Shown here: positions 48,210-60,800 of the stretch, piece after piece | How positions within the stretch are numbered: the stretch's first letter is position 1 | Layout: every line of letters begins with the position of its first letter | From: Amoebidium appalachense | Taxonomy: Eukaryota; Ichthyosporea | Direction of reading: 5' to 3' | NCBI GenBank assembly: GCA_963693365.1 | Contig: CAVNZM010000011.1 | Span: 7,502,001 to 7,566,000, forward strand | DNA: 64,000 nt | Program-made: the position numbers and the translations under genes | The notes under the pieces: generated by a model | Databases searched by the model: none | What the model saw: only the letters and a program-made list of their open reading frames with translations | Told to the model about the DNA's origin: nothing

Positions 48210-48410
48210 GGCATGCGTGTGTGTGCGCGCGCATGTGTGCCAGTGTCACTAGGCTAGCGCTTGTGTGCGTGCTTGTGTGTGTGTGTGTTTGTGTATTTGT
48301 GTGCGGGTGTACATGTGTCACTCAGTGTGTGCATGTGTGTTTGTGTGTGTGTGTGCGCGCGCGTGCGTCACGGTGTTTGTGTGTGACACTGTGTGTGTGT
48401 GTGTGTGTGC
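47925..48410. repeat. Poly-G and interrupted (TG)n block
   Basis: A G run (47935-47974), then several hundred bp of TG-rich sequence with GCGC and CACTG interruptions. Confidence 0.9.
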
Positions 48411-48650
48411 CCATATAATGGTTGCCGGGCAGGCTCAGGCTTTGCATGCAGTATGTGCCCATCATGAATTTGCCACATTTCTATTGTAGCTCTAGAGGTA
48501 TAAACCGTGCACGAGTATATTCATGCAATGCCATATGCCCATCGGCACGTTTACTCTGGAGCCCCACACATCCAAGCTCATATTGATGTAAGCCCCATGC
48601 CTGCAAGTGCCCAAACACACTAGTGCACCACCAGAGCAGTGATGATGAGT

Positions 48651-49395
48651 TGACATATACTAATCTGTCTCAGCAGATCAGCCTAAGTCTACGATCAAGA
48701 TCGGGGGGGGGGGTGGGGGGGGGGGGGGGGGGGGGGGGTGGCCCGGGTCCACAGATCATCAAGATCAAGTCCGGGGCCTCAAGATAGCTGTATAGCTGCG
48801 AGCATCTTGCCTCTGCCGGCGCAGGGCAGGACCACGTCAGCTGGAGCAGCCGACCAATAGAATTAGAATTAGTGTGTAGGATAGATCGTAGGAGGACTTT
48901 GGAATGTGATAAGTTCGGGCAGAAGCCCTTGCAAATATTGGCAAGTTTTGATAGCGTATGCTGCCAAACGTATTTATATATTTCAATGTATAGGAAGGTC
49001 CTGGAGTAGAGGAGGGGGGGGGGGAGGGGGGGGGAGATAGTATGAAATGTAGATTTAGACTCTGCGGTGCCACTAGGGGAAGGGAGAGGGGTGAGACTTA
49101 GATATTTATATTAGTGTGAGCCGATCGACTTAGCTCGTGCAGGCGCACGATAGAGTTAGATCGGAATGTATGGAATGTGGCATCGTAGGGGGCCAGGTGA
49201 TGATGATCTTGTAGGGCATGGCCTTGATGGCCTCAGTTGTGACTTAGCTGGATTCCGTACGGATCTCAGTTTTTGCCCGTCGGAGTTTGGTCTATGATAA
49301 ACTTTACCGTTTTTCTGTACACGTTCGTTCCTTCCCGTGTGGGTACACTTAGTAGAGTGCCCCGTCTCTTAGTACACGCACGTTAGGATACGACA
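48651..49395 (+). mobile_element. LTR, family A, left copy (745 bp)
   Basis: Begins TGACATATAC and ends GATACGACA (TG...CA). It matches, in inverted orientation and along its full length, the solo LTR at 63017-63737. A poly-G tract (about 48703-48738) interrupts both copies at the same place. No direct repeat flanks this copy, and a gag-like ORF starts 154 bp downstream, so it is better read as a 5' LTR of a plus-strand element than as a solo LTR. Confidence 0.7.
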
Positions 49396-49549
49396 AGGGC
49401 ACCTTTCTTTTAGTGCGGTTTTTCGCGCTAGGTACACGCGGTGACAGTTCCTTCTGGGCTGTTGCTACACCTTAGAAACACAATGAAAAAAAAAAAAAAA
49501 AAAAAAAACACAATAAAAAAAACCACACGAGTAGGGCACACACAACAAC

Positions 49550-50167
49550 ATGGCTAAGTTTAACGTAGATATGTTCTACGCGTTGGCAGCGGAGGATAGC
49601 TCCCTACACACACAGATACCACAGGTCCACACACTAGACGTGAGGCAAACCACCGCTTTTAGCTTCATACTTAAACACGACTCGGAAATACCACGGTGGC
49701 TTAATAGGACACTTGTAGCAAACACACCCACACTAGTGACAGATGCTAAGAAGGCCCCTACTGTGGCGGCCTCTTGCTTAATGATTAAGCAGTGCATCGA
49801 CCACAAAACGATGGCCGACCTGTGCACCCTCATGGAGGAGCACCCGTACAGGGCCGAGCAGGCCCCCCAGGTGACGGCTCGTATCTACGAGCAGCAGTAC
49901 GACGAGGAGAGAGACGAGATGGTGTCCCGTACGCTCGGCCAGAAACGTCTGGCAGCACGGTTCATCTCCGACGACGAGGACGAGAACAACACCGACGACG
50001 TCGACGGTGAGCTCGAGGCCTTCACCAGGCCCGAGAACGAGCTCGAGTACACGGCCAGGCTCGTCGACAGATACCTGACGGCCGACCGGCGCCGTACGTT
50101 CAGGGCCCAGCTAAGGGAATGGAAGTACACCTTTCCCACTTTAGATATGTCCCCTGTAGAAGCTTGA
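49550..50167 (+). CDS. Gag-like or unknown retroelement protein, 205 aa
   Basis: Intact ORF starting MAKFNVDMFYALAAEDS and ending LDMSPVEA-TGA, preceded by an A-rich leader with two poly-A runs. It is largely alpha-helical in composition, with an acidic stretch SDDEDENNTDDVDGE around residues 144-158 and a basic, aromatic C-terminus (RRRTFRAQLREWKYTF). The second half is far richer in GC than the first. There is no protease, RT or integrase downstream and no zinc knuckle. Position right after an LTR suggests a gag-like role, but I recognise no family. Confidence 0.5.
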   Translation: MAKFNVDMFYALAAEDSSLHTQIPQVHTLDVRQTTAFSFILKHDSEIPRWLNRTLVANTPTLVTDAKKAPTVAASCLMIKQCIDHKTMADLCTLMEEHPYRAEQAPQVTARIYEQQYDEERDEMVSRTLGQKRLAARFISDDEDENNTDDVDGELEAFTRPENELEYTARLVDRYLTADRRRTFRAQLREWKYTFPTLDMSPVEA

Positions 50168-50373
50168 CTGCATTCTTTGAAAGGGAGTATCGGGTCTTTG
50201 AAGGCCTTTGTGAGCTAGCTGGTGACGTGAGTGCTAGGGAAAAGGGTTCGAGTTTGCTCGTAAACCTCTCTCTGTAAATACAGACACTGCACGCATGTTT
50301 GGGGAGCATGATGATGTGGATGAGGTGGTGTTGCATGTTTAACGTCACTTGCTTGCCATGCACGAGGTGAAGT

Positions 50374-50398
50374 TTTTTTTTTTTTTTTTTTTTTTTTT
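50374..50398. repeat. Poly-T tract
   Basis: About 25 T residues between the gag-like ORF and the stem-loop at 50416. Confidence 0.9.
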
Positions 50399-50413
50399 CA
50401 CGTTTTGTTCCCG

Positions 50414-50433
50414 GAGGGCCTTTTCAGGCCCTC
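50414..50433 (+). terminator. Stem-loop of histone-mRNA 3'-end form
   Basis: GGGCCT-TTTC-AGGCCC (50416-50431) is a perfect 6-bp stem with a TTTC tetraloop. It extends by A-T and G-C pairs to 8 bp. Shape and sequence match the 3' stem-loop of replication-dependent histone mRNAs (GG-N3-T, TTTC, A-N3-CC). It lies about 250 bp downstream of the gag-like stop codon. No purine-rich downstream element is evident. Confidence 0.5.
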
Positions 50434-50680
50434 TCTAGTAGGGAAACTACCGTCTACCACACAGCACCGACAGTACACTAGTTAAGGTGCTATCTATGAG
50501 TTCAGCTAAGCTAAACCATCCTTCACAACCTAACTATAAGTACACACTTTGCCCAGGGCTACTACCCCAGCCACGCCGGCAGGAGGCTCCAGTCCTCCCC
50601 TCCATTCAAAACCTAGCAATAAACGTTAACCGAGGGCTCTCATTGGTCGATCTACAGTATTGGGAAGTCCTAGGTGTTGC

Positions 50681-51882
50681 ACGTCGGCCGGTTCGCTATG
50701 AGGGCCCGCCCGGCCGGTTCGCCACGGATACAAGCGGTTCAGGGCGGATCCGGGCCAAAATTCGCCGAGAGCCGCGAAAGATCTGCAGCCAATTACACAA
50801 GCCATTCGACGCGATCTGTGTAATGCGAATGCCCAGCTCACGGCAGAGACACTCCTGACAGGCACCCAATCGATCGGAGCGCGGCGAAAGCATGAAACAG
50901 GATATAGCAATAAACAATAACACATAGATTTGAAGTATGTAAAAGGCTTTAAAGAATATTAAAACACCGTACGTACAGGTATGCACATGCACGCGAACAA
51001 GGACAATGTCGCCGCAAGTGTGAGTCTAGGTCCTTGCTTGTTATATAGAACGCATGCCGACCAATCAAACCACGCTTGAGCGTTGCAAAATCCCTTTTTC
51101 ATGATCGCGGTGCCACTCCTACCTGCCCATTCCTATTCAGTATTTAAGCTAAATTAAATAGTAATATAATGATTTTTATCATTTATTTATACATTATATT
51201 TATTATTTGTAGATTATATGTACAATGTCGACCGTAACTACATGCTCCTTAGCGTCCTTTGCTTTGTCACCAATATGTGAGCCGAAAATTCCCATTTACC
51301 CGCATATTTCTTAGTTCTCGTCTATGATTGGTTCACGTAAACAATTTCTTATCGCTTTGTTACCATCTTGCCACCCGCCGCACTGATCAGTTTCAGATGA
51401 CGAGTGGCTCACACGCTGTGCAGTACAGCGGCCGACGCAGTTTGTTGCCGTTTTTCACTTTTTTACGGCTGAAAACCGGCCAAAGCGCGTCCTTCCTGTG
51501 TCGCATAAAGACAAACAACCATAGGTCAAATTTTGCACATAAGCTTGTAAGCCAATGACCTTGGGGTTTACCAAGTTTCAACTCGATCTGACATTGGGTT
51601 GTCACGCTACAGTGTCACCAATTTTCGGGTCGCACCTCAAACCAAGAAAAGGTACCATCGCTTTTGTGAGCTTTGCCAAAAAACCCAATGTCAGAATTGA
51701 TTGAAAATTTACAGAATAAGAGTTTACATATATATTTAGTACGTAGCATATTTTGGTGGAAAACTGTTAGAGATTTCTCTCTCCACAATTTCTCAAATTA
51801 TATGCAAAATGTTCGGGTCGGGGACTTTTGGCCCGATTTGCCGGCCCGGCCGGGCGGGCCATCATAGCGAACCGGCCGACGT
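50681..51882. mobile_element. Putative small inverted-repeat element, 1.2 kb
   Basis: About 37-bp arms, ACGTCGGCCGGTTCGCTATG onward at 50681-50717, are repeated in inverse complement at 51845-51882 with one mismatch and weaker similarity further in (GGGCCAAAA words). The interior is AT-rich and has no significant ORF. No target duplication was found, so assignment to a transposon is tentative. The LINE tail begins about 15 bp to the right. Confidence 0.45.
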
Positions 51883-51896
51883 CTTGTGTATAATAT

Positions 51897-52885
51897 TTAC
51901 GGTGGGTATGGGTGGATGATGGGGTGTGGTGGTGGTGGTGGTGGGGGGTTGCTGCCTAACATTATGTGTTGTTGTACGTATGTTGTGGCGATGTTTTTGT
52001 GGACTAAAAGGTGGGTTTTACAGGGCACACCGGATCTGTGTGTGTTCCGGCAGTCAGAACAGGCCGGCCGGGTGTGTGTGGGGGGTGTATTTGTTGGTGT
52101 TTTGGGTTTTTGGAGAGCCATACTTTTCTTTCTACGGGTGGTGGGTATATGGTGGTGTTTTTGCATTTTGGGGTGGGTGGGGGGGAGTGTTGTGTTCCGT
52201 GGGTGCCAAATTTTTGAAAAGAAGAAGGATTGCAACTCTACTGTGATTTTTCCTAAGATGGCCCGGGTGGTGGTCTTGGTGGTGCCGGTGGCTGCAAGTA
52301 GTGGGCCCACCGATCGTGGGCAGAATCCCCGTTCGACCCACTTGGTGTCTTCGGGGTCAGGTGGGTCACCGTTGCCTCCTATCCAGTTTATCCATGCACA
52401 TTGGTCTACCACCGTGGCTGCCGTATGGTGGTGCTGTGCCGTGGGGGTGTTCAAATTTGGATGACGAGTGTGCAGGACGTTGTGGATGCAGGCTGTGATG
52501 GCGGTGGTCAGGGTGGGGACTTCCCCGGCATGGGCCGGGCAGGCCCAGAGGTGGGTGGTGGTCTCAGGGTGCTGGCTGCACCGGGGGCATGTGGGCTGTG
52601 TAACGACGGTGGGGTGATCTCGGTGTAGCCGTGCTATGGTAGGCAGGGTGCCCATGGCCAGGGACAGGCTACGAGTGTTTCCTCTGACTGCCCCGATGGT
52701 TGCCTGTGTGGGCCCCTTGTTGAGCTTGAGGGGGTTCCGTTCGGCTGGGAGCAGTCTGGGGTCGGCTAGTATGGACATAGTCTTGGTCTTGCCGGCCATG
52801 TCGGTGAGGAAGTCCTTGTTCAACCGGTTCAGTGTACCGGGAATGTTGCCGGGGATACGGTGGCCTTGTAGTCGTAGGAAGTATT

Positions 52886-52934
<49 letters not shown>

Positions 52935-52990
52935 GGCCGGAGGTAGGGGGGGGGGGGGGGGGGGAGGACTCTTCCTGCATTGGCTGCCTT
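51897..52990 (-). pseudogene. LINE C-terminal section with zinc knuckle
   Basis: An open frame follows the RNase H end ADKAANAGR (52988-52950), a poly-C/G stretch, then KYFLRLQGHRIPG and onward. The knuckle CPRCSQHPETTTHLWAC (CX2CX8HX3C) lies around 52535-52597, the usual place in LINE polyproteins. The frame stays open to 51897, but its last part is proline- and threonine-rich and reads as low-complexity tail. Confidence 0.75.
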
Positions 52991-55900
52991 GTCTGCACAG
53001 TGGCCCCCCTGCAGTACCGCAAATCCCCGGGAGCACCACCCCTACCCATTCAGATCGAGCCCCCAGATGCGCACATCAGAGTGCTAGGGGTCAACATCAC
53101 CCTCCAACGACACACCCGGCCCAACGATGGGAAGGCCATGCAGCTGACATTACAGGCCACCACCATACTAGCCCGTAAAATGCTGGCACACAGCCAAGTG
53201 ATCTACGTAGCCAACACTGAGTGTGGTGGCCCCGGCCATCCTCTTCCTCCTCAAAGGGTCAGTTATTAGCAACACGTGACCATGCAGGCAATCGACAGCA
53301 AGTGGAGAGACCTACTCCGTCGGAAGTGTGGTTTCCACCGGAGCACCCCGTCCGGGCTGCTACACCATCCCACTCTAGGGGGACTGGCCAGCATCGTCGA
53401 ATCAGCAGCAAGCACCATGGTCACGGAGCTGTGTGCCCTGCTGGAAACACCAGGACCAGCAGGGGACGTGGTCCGGTACCGAGCCTGGCAGCAGCAACAC
53501 GTGACAGGCCTACCCTACCCACCCCTGCAAGCACCCCCAGCCAAACTTTACAGGCTAGGGGGAAAGCAGCTCCACAACTATTGGGCCCATATCACGGGGA
53601 TCCTTCACGAGCGGCACCTGAGTATTGGGGAAACCCCCCCCCCAAAAAACACAAGCACCCCCACCCCACCCCGGGCCCCCCCCCTCCCCCCAAGGAGAAG
53701 GAGGGGGAAGCAGCAACAACAACCAGCACCCCTATCAACACCGTTTTCCCGGACCACACCTTTGCGGCCCACATCGGCCCCCACACACACCCCCGTCAAC
53801 TCTCCACGGTGGAGGACACCATGGTACGGCCGGGGGTGTTCCGGGCGTTCCCCGAACTGCCCCACCCCCCAGACCTACTACACCCGGGAGCTACACAGTG
53901 GTACATGTCCATCATCAAGGGGGCCATCCCCATCGCAGACAAACTACGGCCAGCACCCAGACCACACACCCACCACACCATTGACCTCGTGGCAAACCAC
54001 CCCGTTGGTGCATTCGTGGTGGAAATAGTTAAGAACGGGCAATACGAACTCAGCCAGGTGGTGGCCCACACCACCCACAACGGGGAGGCTTGGGTCAAAA
54101 TAGCCCATCTACGGGACAACACAGATGAGGAGGGGCTGAGATGGCACCGACCCACGTGGAACGACCCACATGGAACAGCCCATTTCCGCTTTTGCCCTGG
54201 TGACTGCAAATACGGCCACTCCCCATGGAACCTAGCCTACACCCCGGCCACCCTCTCCCCCAACCCCGGGTACGCAGACGGAGAGGGGGAAGGGTTAGAC
54301 ACGGAGCCAGAATCGGAGTCGACGGGGCCCAGCGACGACTCCGACGACTCAGAGGACTCTAACACCGACAGCACCAGCAGCAAATACGAGCCCCCTGAGC
54401 CCCCAGCCGATAACCACACCCACAACAAGCAGTGTGTCGGGTGGACCCGTGCTGTGGAGGTGATACGGGCAGACCCCTACGTGGCCTTCAAGACCCGAAT
54501 CACCACCCACATGGTAGTCCCGAAGTACCATAAGGACTTCATCAACACCGACAGTATCGACATCTACCAAGTCATCGCACTGAAGGATGGCTCCGATCCG
54601 GCCGAGCAGTGGAGGAAGATACACCATTTTCGGCGGCATCTTCCTCCCCACCAACAGGCATCACCCCAGATGCTCCACCTGCAAGCCAACGAGGAAGCCA
54701 CACCCTTACCGGGGGACCTCCCCGGCCCACCCCCCCCCAGCAGCCACCACCGGTAGGGTCACCACCAGGACACAAGTGCACGGCCCACCCGGCTGACCTG
54801 CCGAGCCCACCCACTCCCCGTAGGCTCACCTACACCGACTTGGTGCCCCAGGCCACCTATGACGAGTGGCAGCAGCAAATCACCCTGATCCCCCCAGACC
54901 AACCGATCACCGTTTATACGGACGGCAGCCTCATCCACCCGGGCAGGAGGATAGCCCAGGCCGGAGCCGGGGCTGTGCTGGACACCCCGGACCGGAAAGC
55001 ACCACCAGTGACGGCCAAGACCAGGCTCCATACGGCCCTATCATCCACCCAAGCCGAACTCACAGGGGTACTACTAGCCCTCCTGCTCACCCCCACCACC
55101 ACCCCCATCCACATCTTGAAGCTCGATAACCTCGGAGTAGTCGACCGATGGACGGCAAATATAGACCCCACCACACCCCGTCGACGTAAGCTAAAGTTCT
55201 CCCACATAGTGGAATGGGCTCACGTACGAGACCAACTCTCTCTCCGGCAACCACTGGCAGGCTCTGTACAGGTATCGTGGGTGAAGGGGCACCAATCCAA
55301 CACCAAACGGTACGGTCAACGGAATAACGAGGCAGACAAGGCAGCCAATGCAGGAAGAGTCCTCCCCCCCCTCCCCCCCCCCCTACCTCCGGCCCCGGGG
55401 GGGGGGGGGGGGGGGGGGGGGGGAACACCCCCGGCCGTACCATGGTGTCCTCCACCGTGGAGAGTTGACGGGGGTGTGTGTGGGGGCCGATGTGGGCCGC
55501 AAAGGTGTGGTCCGGGAAAACGGTGTTGATAGGGGTGCTGGTTGTTGTTGCTGCTTCCCCTCCTTCTCCTTGGGGGGGGGGGGGGGGGCCCGGGGTGGGG
55601 TGGGGGTGCTTGTGTTTTTTGGGGGGGGGGTTTCCCCAATACTCAGGTGCCGCTCGTGAAGGATCCCCGTGATATGGGCCCAATAGTTGTGGAGCTGCTT
55701 TCCCCCTAGCCTGTAAAGTTTGGCTGGGGGTGCTTGCAGGGGTGGGTAGGGTAGGCCTGTCACGTGTTGCTGCTGCCAGGCTCGGTACCGGACCACGTCC
55801 CCTGCTGGTCCTGGTGTTTCCAGCAGGGCACACAGCTCCGTGACCATGGTGCTTGCTGCTGATTCGACGATGCTGGCCAGTCCCCCTAGAGTGGGATGGT

Positions 55901-56267
55901 GTAGCAGCCCGGACGGGGTGCTCCGGTGGAAACCACACTTCCGACGGAGTAGGTCTCTCCACTTGCTGTCGATTGCCTGCATGGTCACGTGTTGCTAATA
56001 ACTGACCCTTTGAGGAGGAAGAGGATGGCCGGGGCCACCACACTCAGTGTTGGCTACGTAGATCACTTGGCTGTGTGCCAGCATTTTACGGGCTAGTATG
56101 GTGGTGGCCTGTAATGTCAGCTGCATGGCCTTCCCATCGTTGGGCCGGGTGTGTCGTTGGAGGGTGATGTTGACCCCTAGCACTCTGATGTGCGCATCTG
56201 GGGGCTCGATCTGAATGGGTAGGGGTGGTGCTCCCGGGGATTTGCGGTACTGCAGGGGGGCCACTGT
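52931..56267. repeat. Palindromic arrangement within the LINE
   Basis: Arms of 846 bp, 52996-53841 (plus) and 55422-56267 (minus), are near-identical and share the same frameshifts. A second short pair, about 52931-52988 (minus) and 55337-55400 (plus), repeats the RNase H end and the GGCCCCGG plus poly-G junction. The plus-strand middle block is thus bracketed on both sides by inverted repeats. Confidence 0.9.
52996..55400 (+). pseudogene. LINE thumb, linker and RNase H, inverted fragment
   Basis: The fragment begins in the RT thumb (RKSPGAPPLPIQIEPPDAH; IRVLGVNITLQRHT) and passes through frameshifts near 53215 and 53270. It then has a linker with an acidic, Ser-rich stretch (about 54280-54400) and ends in RNase H at about 54895-55360. 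All four RNase H carboxylates are visible: Asp in TVYTDGSL, Glu in STQAELTG, Asp in LKLDNLGV and Asp in NNEADKAAN. One more frame change near 54700 joins linker and RNase H. Orientation is opposite to the rest of the element. Confidence 0.8.
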
Positions 56268-57800
56268 TGCCCGTGTTGGAGTACCACGGGCGAGGACTGA
56301 AAACTTGTCTGGGTGTGGTTCCAAGTCATGGTAGTAAAAAAAGGGGGCAGATAAGTCGAGAGTTTGCTGGATGCTCTCCTTGTTGGGGCCAAACCATGTT
56401 GTGTCGTCGGCGAAGGCTACACTGGCAGACGTCACACACGTGTTTGTGCCGGTGTGTGGTGCTGTGTCTGTGGGGGTAGGTGGAAAGTGTCCCCCTTGCC
56501 GTGCCTTTTGATGGCTGTCAAAACTGGATCGTAGAAAATAATCCACAGAATGGGGGAGAGGACAGCCCCTTGGGCCAGGCCGTTTTCAACAGGGAAAGAC
56601 TCAGTGTGCCCCTGGTCTGTGCACACCGTGGCCGTACGATTGTGCCACATGTGCCGGAGGAGGGTGATTAGCTGGGGGTCGGTGCCCAGGCGGGTGAGCC
56701 CCAGTTCCACCGAGGGCCAAGACACCGTGTCATATGCCCTCTTAATGTCCTGTTGGACGATCCATAGTTCCTGGTCGTGGTCTATGGCATCATCTATCGT
56801 CTCTCGGATGATAGCCAGCGCCCCGTCGATACCCGGGCCCGGCACGAACCCGAAATTCCCCCCCGGGAGGAGGGTGGGGTGCTGCCGGAAGATCGAGAGT
56901 AGGCGCTGGTTGATGACCGATTCTAGCAGCTTCCGTGCCGTTTCCAAGAGTGCTATCGGTCGGGTTTTGTCGAAGTCACTTTCCCATTCCCCTTTCGGTA
57001 GGGGATGGATGGTGTGGTGCAGCCATGACCTCGGTGTGGTCCCCGTGGCCAGACATCCGTTGATGATATGTAGGAGCCGTGCTAGCCCTTTTGGCCCCAG
57101 GTGTTGGAAGTATTCGTACAGTAACTGGATTTCCGTTGGGCCGGGGGCCTTCCCTCCCTGTCGGCTTTGGACGATCTGTTGGAGCTCGTCGTGGGTGGCC
57201 GGGTGCATTATAGACCCTAATGGGGAGTCTTCGGGGGGGATCGGTCGATAGATGTCAGCCCACCTTGGGTCGGCGAGCATCTCCTCGATGTGTGGGTTCC
57301 TGCGGGCCGTCCTCCGGTGATAAGTTCCACGAATGACGGTCTCCGTGTCAGCCCACTCCGTGAGGTACTCAGTGCCCGTTGTGGTGACGTGCTTGACTAA
57401 CGTAGCCGAGACGTTCACACTCCCCCGGTCTAAAATGCTGCTTAGTGCTCGCCGGAGTTCGTCCACCATACGCTTGCACCGTGCTTCTGCTGCTGCTGTT
57501 GCCCGTAGCCAAAGGAGTTTTTGCCGTTTCCTTCGGAGTTGGGACCTGTATAGTTGTAGTTGCTCCCGCATGGTTTCCTCCCACTCCTCCCACTGCCTCC
57601 CTGTCTGAGACAGGTGGGCTGCTGGGGGGGTGGGCGGGGTGCTGCTGCCGCGTGGGTAACCCGTGCCGTGCCTGCTGGCCAGGGCTGCACTCTGCTGCTG
57701 TGGGCCGTTGCGGCTGCGTGGGTGTGGTCTGTAGCTGTTGGTTGCCCGTGGGTGGCCCTGGCGGGGTCTGCAGGCGGGGTGGCCCCTGCATTGGCTGCCG
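55422..57800 (-). pseudogene. LINE reverse transcriptase and thumb
   Basis: The reading starts in Arg/Gln-rich repeat tail and then enters the RT. Motifs in order are GGKAPGPTEIQ (fingers, about 57150), VQQDIKRAYDTVSW (motif A, about 56740), NGLAQGAVLSPILW (motif B, about 56560) and VAFADDTTWFG (motif C, about 56415, both Asp present). One frameshift near 56500 separates motif B from motif C. The thumb region from 56270 to 55422 repeats the plus-strand copy at 52996-53841. The frame ends abruptly at a poly-C/G junction. Confidence 0.85.
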
Positions 57801-60800
57801 GTGTGGGCTGCCTGCTTGGGCTTCAGCCTGCGGCTGCTGCTGCTGGCTTGGTTGCTCCTGTTGGTGCTGTCTGCTGGGTGGCCCGTGCTGGGCCTGCCGG
57901 CCGGGGCTGCAATCTGCTGCTGCATGCAGCTGCTGCAGTGTGGGTGTGATTTGTTGCTGCTGGCCGGGTGGCCTTGGCGGGGCCTACAGGCTGGGTGGCC
58001 CCTGCTGTGACTGCCGGTGTGGGCTGCCTGCTAGGGCTGCAGCCTGAGGCTGCTGCTGCTGGCTTGGTGGCTCCTGTTGGTACTGTCGGCTGGGGGGGCC
58101 GTGCTGGGCCGGCCGGCCGGGGCTGCACACTGCTGCTGCAGGCAGCTGCGGCAGTGTGGGTGGGGTCGGTTGCTGCTGGCTGGGTGGCCCCTGCTGTGGC
58201 TGCCGGTGTGGGCTGCCTGCTGGGGGTGCAACCTGAGGATGCTGCTGCCAGTGCTGGCTTGAAGGCTCCTGTTCGTGCTGTCGGCTGGGTGGCCCGTGCT
58301 GGGCCGGCCGGCCGGGGCTGCGATCTGCTGCCGCAGGCAGCTGGTGCAGTGGGGGTGTGGTCGGTTGCTGCTGGCTGGGTGGCCTTGGCGGGGCCTGCAG
58401 GCTGGGTGGCCCCTGCTGTGACTGCCGGTGTGGGCTGCCTGCTGGGGCTGCAGCCTGTGGCTGCTGCTGCTCGCTTGGTGGCACCTGTTTGTGCTGTCGG
58501 TTGGGTGGCCCGTGCTGGGCCGGCCGGCCGGGGCTGCAATCTGCTGCTGCAGGCAGCCACTGCAGTGTGGGTGTGGTCGTTTGCTGCTGGCTGGGTGACC
58601 CTGGCAGGGCCTGCAGGCTGGGTGGCCCCTGCTGTGGCTGCCGGTGTGGGCTGCCTGCTGAGGCTGCAGCCTGAGGCTGCTGCTGCTGACTGGGTGGCTC
58701 CTGTTGGTGCTGTCGGCTGGGTGGCCCGTGCTGGGCCTGCCGGCCGGAGCTGCCCGTCGCTGCTGCAGGCGGCTGCTGCAGTGTGGGTGTGGTCGGTTGT
58801 TGCTGGTTGGGTGGCCCTGGCAGGGCCTGCAGGCTGGGTGGCCCCTGCTGTGGCTGCCGTGGTGGGCTGCGTGCTGGGACTACAGCCTGAAGCTGCTGCT
58901 GCCAGCTGGGTGGCTCCTGCTGGTGCTGTCGGCTGGGTGACCCGTGCTGGGCCTGCCGGCCGGGGTTACCCTCCGCTTCTGCAGGCAGCTGCTGCAGTGT
59001 GGGTGTGGTCGGTTGCTGCCGGCCAGGTGGCCCTGGCAGGGCCTGCAGGCTGGGTGGCTCCTGCTGTGGCTGCCGGTGTGGGCTGCCTGCTGGGGCTGCA
59101 GCCCGAGGCTGCTGCTGCTGGTTTGGCGGCTCCTGTCGGTGCTGTCGGCTGGATGGCCCGTCCTGGGCCTACCGGCTGGGGTTGCAGTCTGCTAGCTGCT
59201 GCTGCTGCCGTGTGGGTGTGGTCGGTTGCTGCTGGCTGGGTTGTTCTGGCAGGGCCTGCAGGCTGGGTGGCCCCTGCTGTGGCTGCAGGTGTGGGCTGTC
59301 TGCTGGGGCTACAGCCTGAGGCTGCTGTTGCTGGCGGGGTGGCTCCTGTTGGTGCTGTCGGCTGGGTGGCCCGTGCTGGGCCTGCCGGCCGGGGCTGCAC
59401 GCCGCCGCTGCAGGCAGCTGCTGCAGTGTGGGTGTGGTCGGTTGTTGCTGGCTGGGTGGCCCTGGCAGGGCCTGCAGGCTGGGTGGCCCCTGCTGTGGCT
59501 GCCGGTGAGGGCTGCCTGCTGGGGCTACAGCCTGCGGCGGCTGCTGCTGGCTTGGTGGCTCCTGTTGGTACTGTCGGCTGGGTGGCCCGTGCTGGGCCGG
59601 CCGGCCGGGGCTGCAATCTGCTGCTGCAGGCAGCTGCTGCAGTGTAGATGTGATCTGTTGCTGCTGGCTGGGTGGCCCATGCAGGGCCTTCAGGCTGGGT
59701 GGCCCCTGTTGTGGGCTGCTGGCGGGGGCTTCAGCCTGAGGCTGCTGTTGCTGGCTTGGTGGCTCCTGTTGGTGCTGTCGACTGGGTGGCCCATGCTGGT
59801 CCTGCCGGCCGGGGCTGCCTGCTGGGGCAGCGGCAGGCTGATGCAGCAAAGTGGGTGTGGGTTGGTGCTGCTGGGTGGGGCTGCAATCTGCTGCTGCAGG
59901 CAGCTGCTGCCGGGTGGGTGTGGTTTGTTGCTGCTGGTCGGGTGGCCCATGCAGGCCCTGCAGGCTGGGTGGCCCCTGCTGTGGCTGCCGGTGTGGGCTG
60001 CCTGCTAGGGCTGCAACCTGAGGCTGCTGCTGCTGGCTTGGTGGCTCCTGTTGGTACTGTCGGCTGGGTGGCCCGTGCTGGGCCGGCCGGCCGGGGCTGC
60101 AAACTGCTGCTGCAGGCAGCTGCTGCAGTGTGGGTGGGGTCGGTTGCTGCTGGTTGGGTGGCTCTGGCAGGGCCTGCAGGCTGGGTGGCCCCTGCTGTGG
60201 CTGCCGGTGTGGGCTGCCGGCAGGGTCTGCAGCCTGCGGCTGCTGCTGCTGGCTTGGTGGCTCCTGTTCGTGCTGTCGGCTGGGTGGCCCGTGCTGGGCC
60301 GTCCGGCCGGGGCTGCAATCTGCTGCCGCAGGCAGCTGGTGCAGTGTGGGTGTGGTCGGTTGCTGCTGGCTGGGTGGCCCTGGCGGGGCCTGCAGGCTGG
60401 GTGGCCCCTGCTGTGACTGCCGGTGTGGGCTGCCTGCTGGGGCTGCAGCCTGAGGCTGCTGCTGCTGGTTGGGTGGCTCCTGTTGGTTGGGTGGCCCGTG
60501 CTGGGCCTGCCGGCCGGGGCTGCACGCTGCTGCTGCAGGCGGCTGCTGCAGTGTGGGTGTGGTCGGTTGTTGCTGGCTGGGTGGCCCTGGCAGGGCCTGC
60601 AGGCTGGGTGGCCCCTGCTGTGGCTGCCGATGTGGGCTGCCTGCTGGGGCTGCAGCCTGCGGCTGCTGCTGCTGGCTTGGTGGCTCCTGTTGGTGCTGTC
60701 GGCTGGGTGGCCCATGCTGGGCCGGCCGGCCGGGGCTGCAATCTGCTGCTGCAGGCAGCTGCTGCAGTGGAGGTGTGATCGGTTGCTGCTGGCTAGGTGG

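Noticed and set aside
57968-60778. Plus-strand ORFs (up to 559 aa) rich in Gly, Ala, Val and Trp
   Set aside because: They are the antisense of the 216-bp LINE repeats, kept open because the period is a multiple of three.
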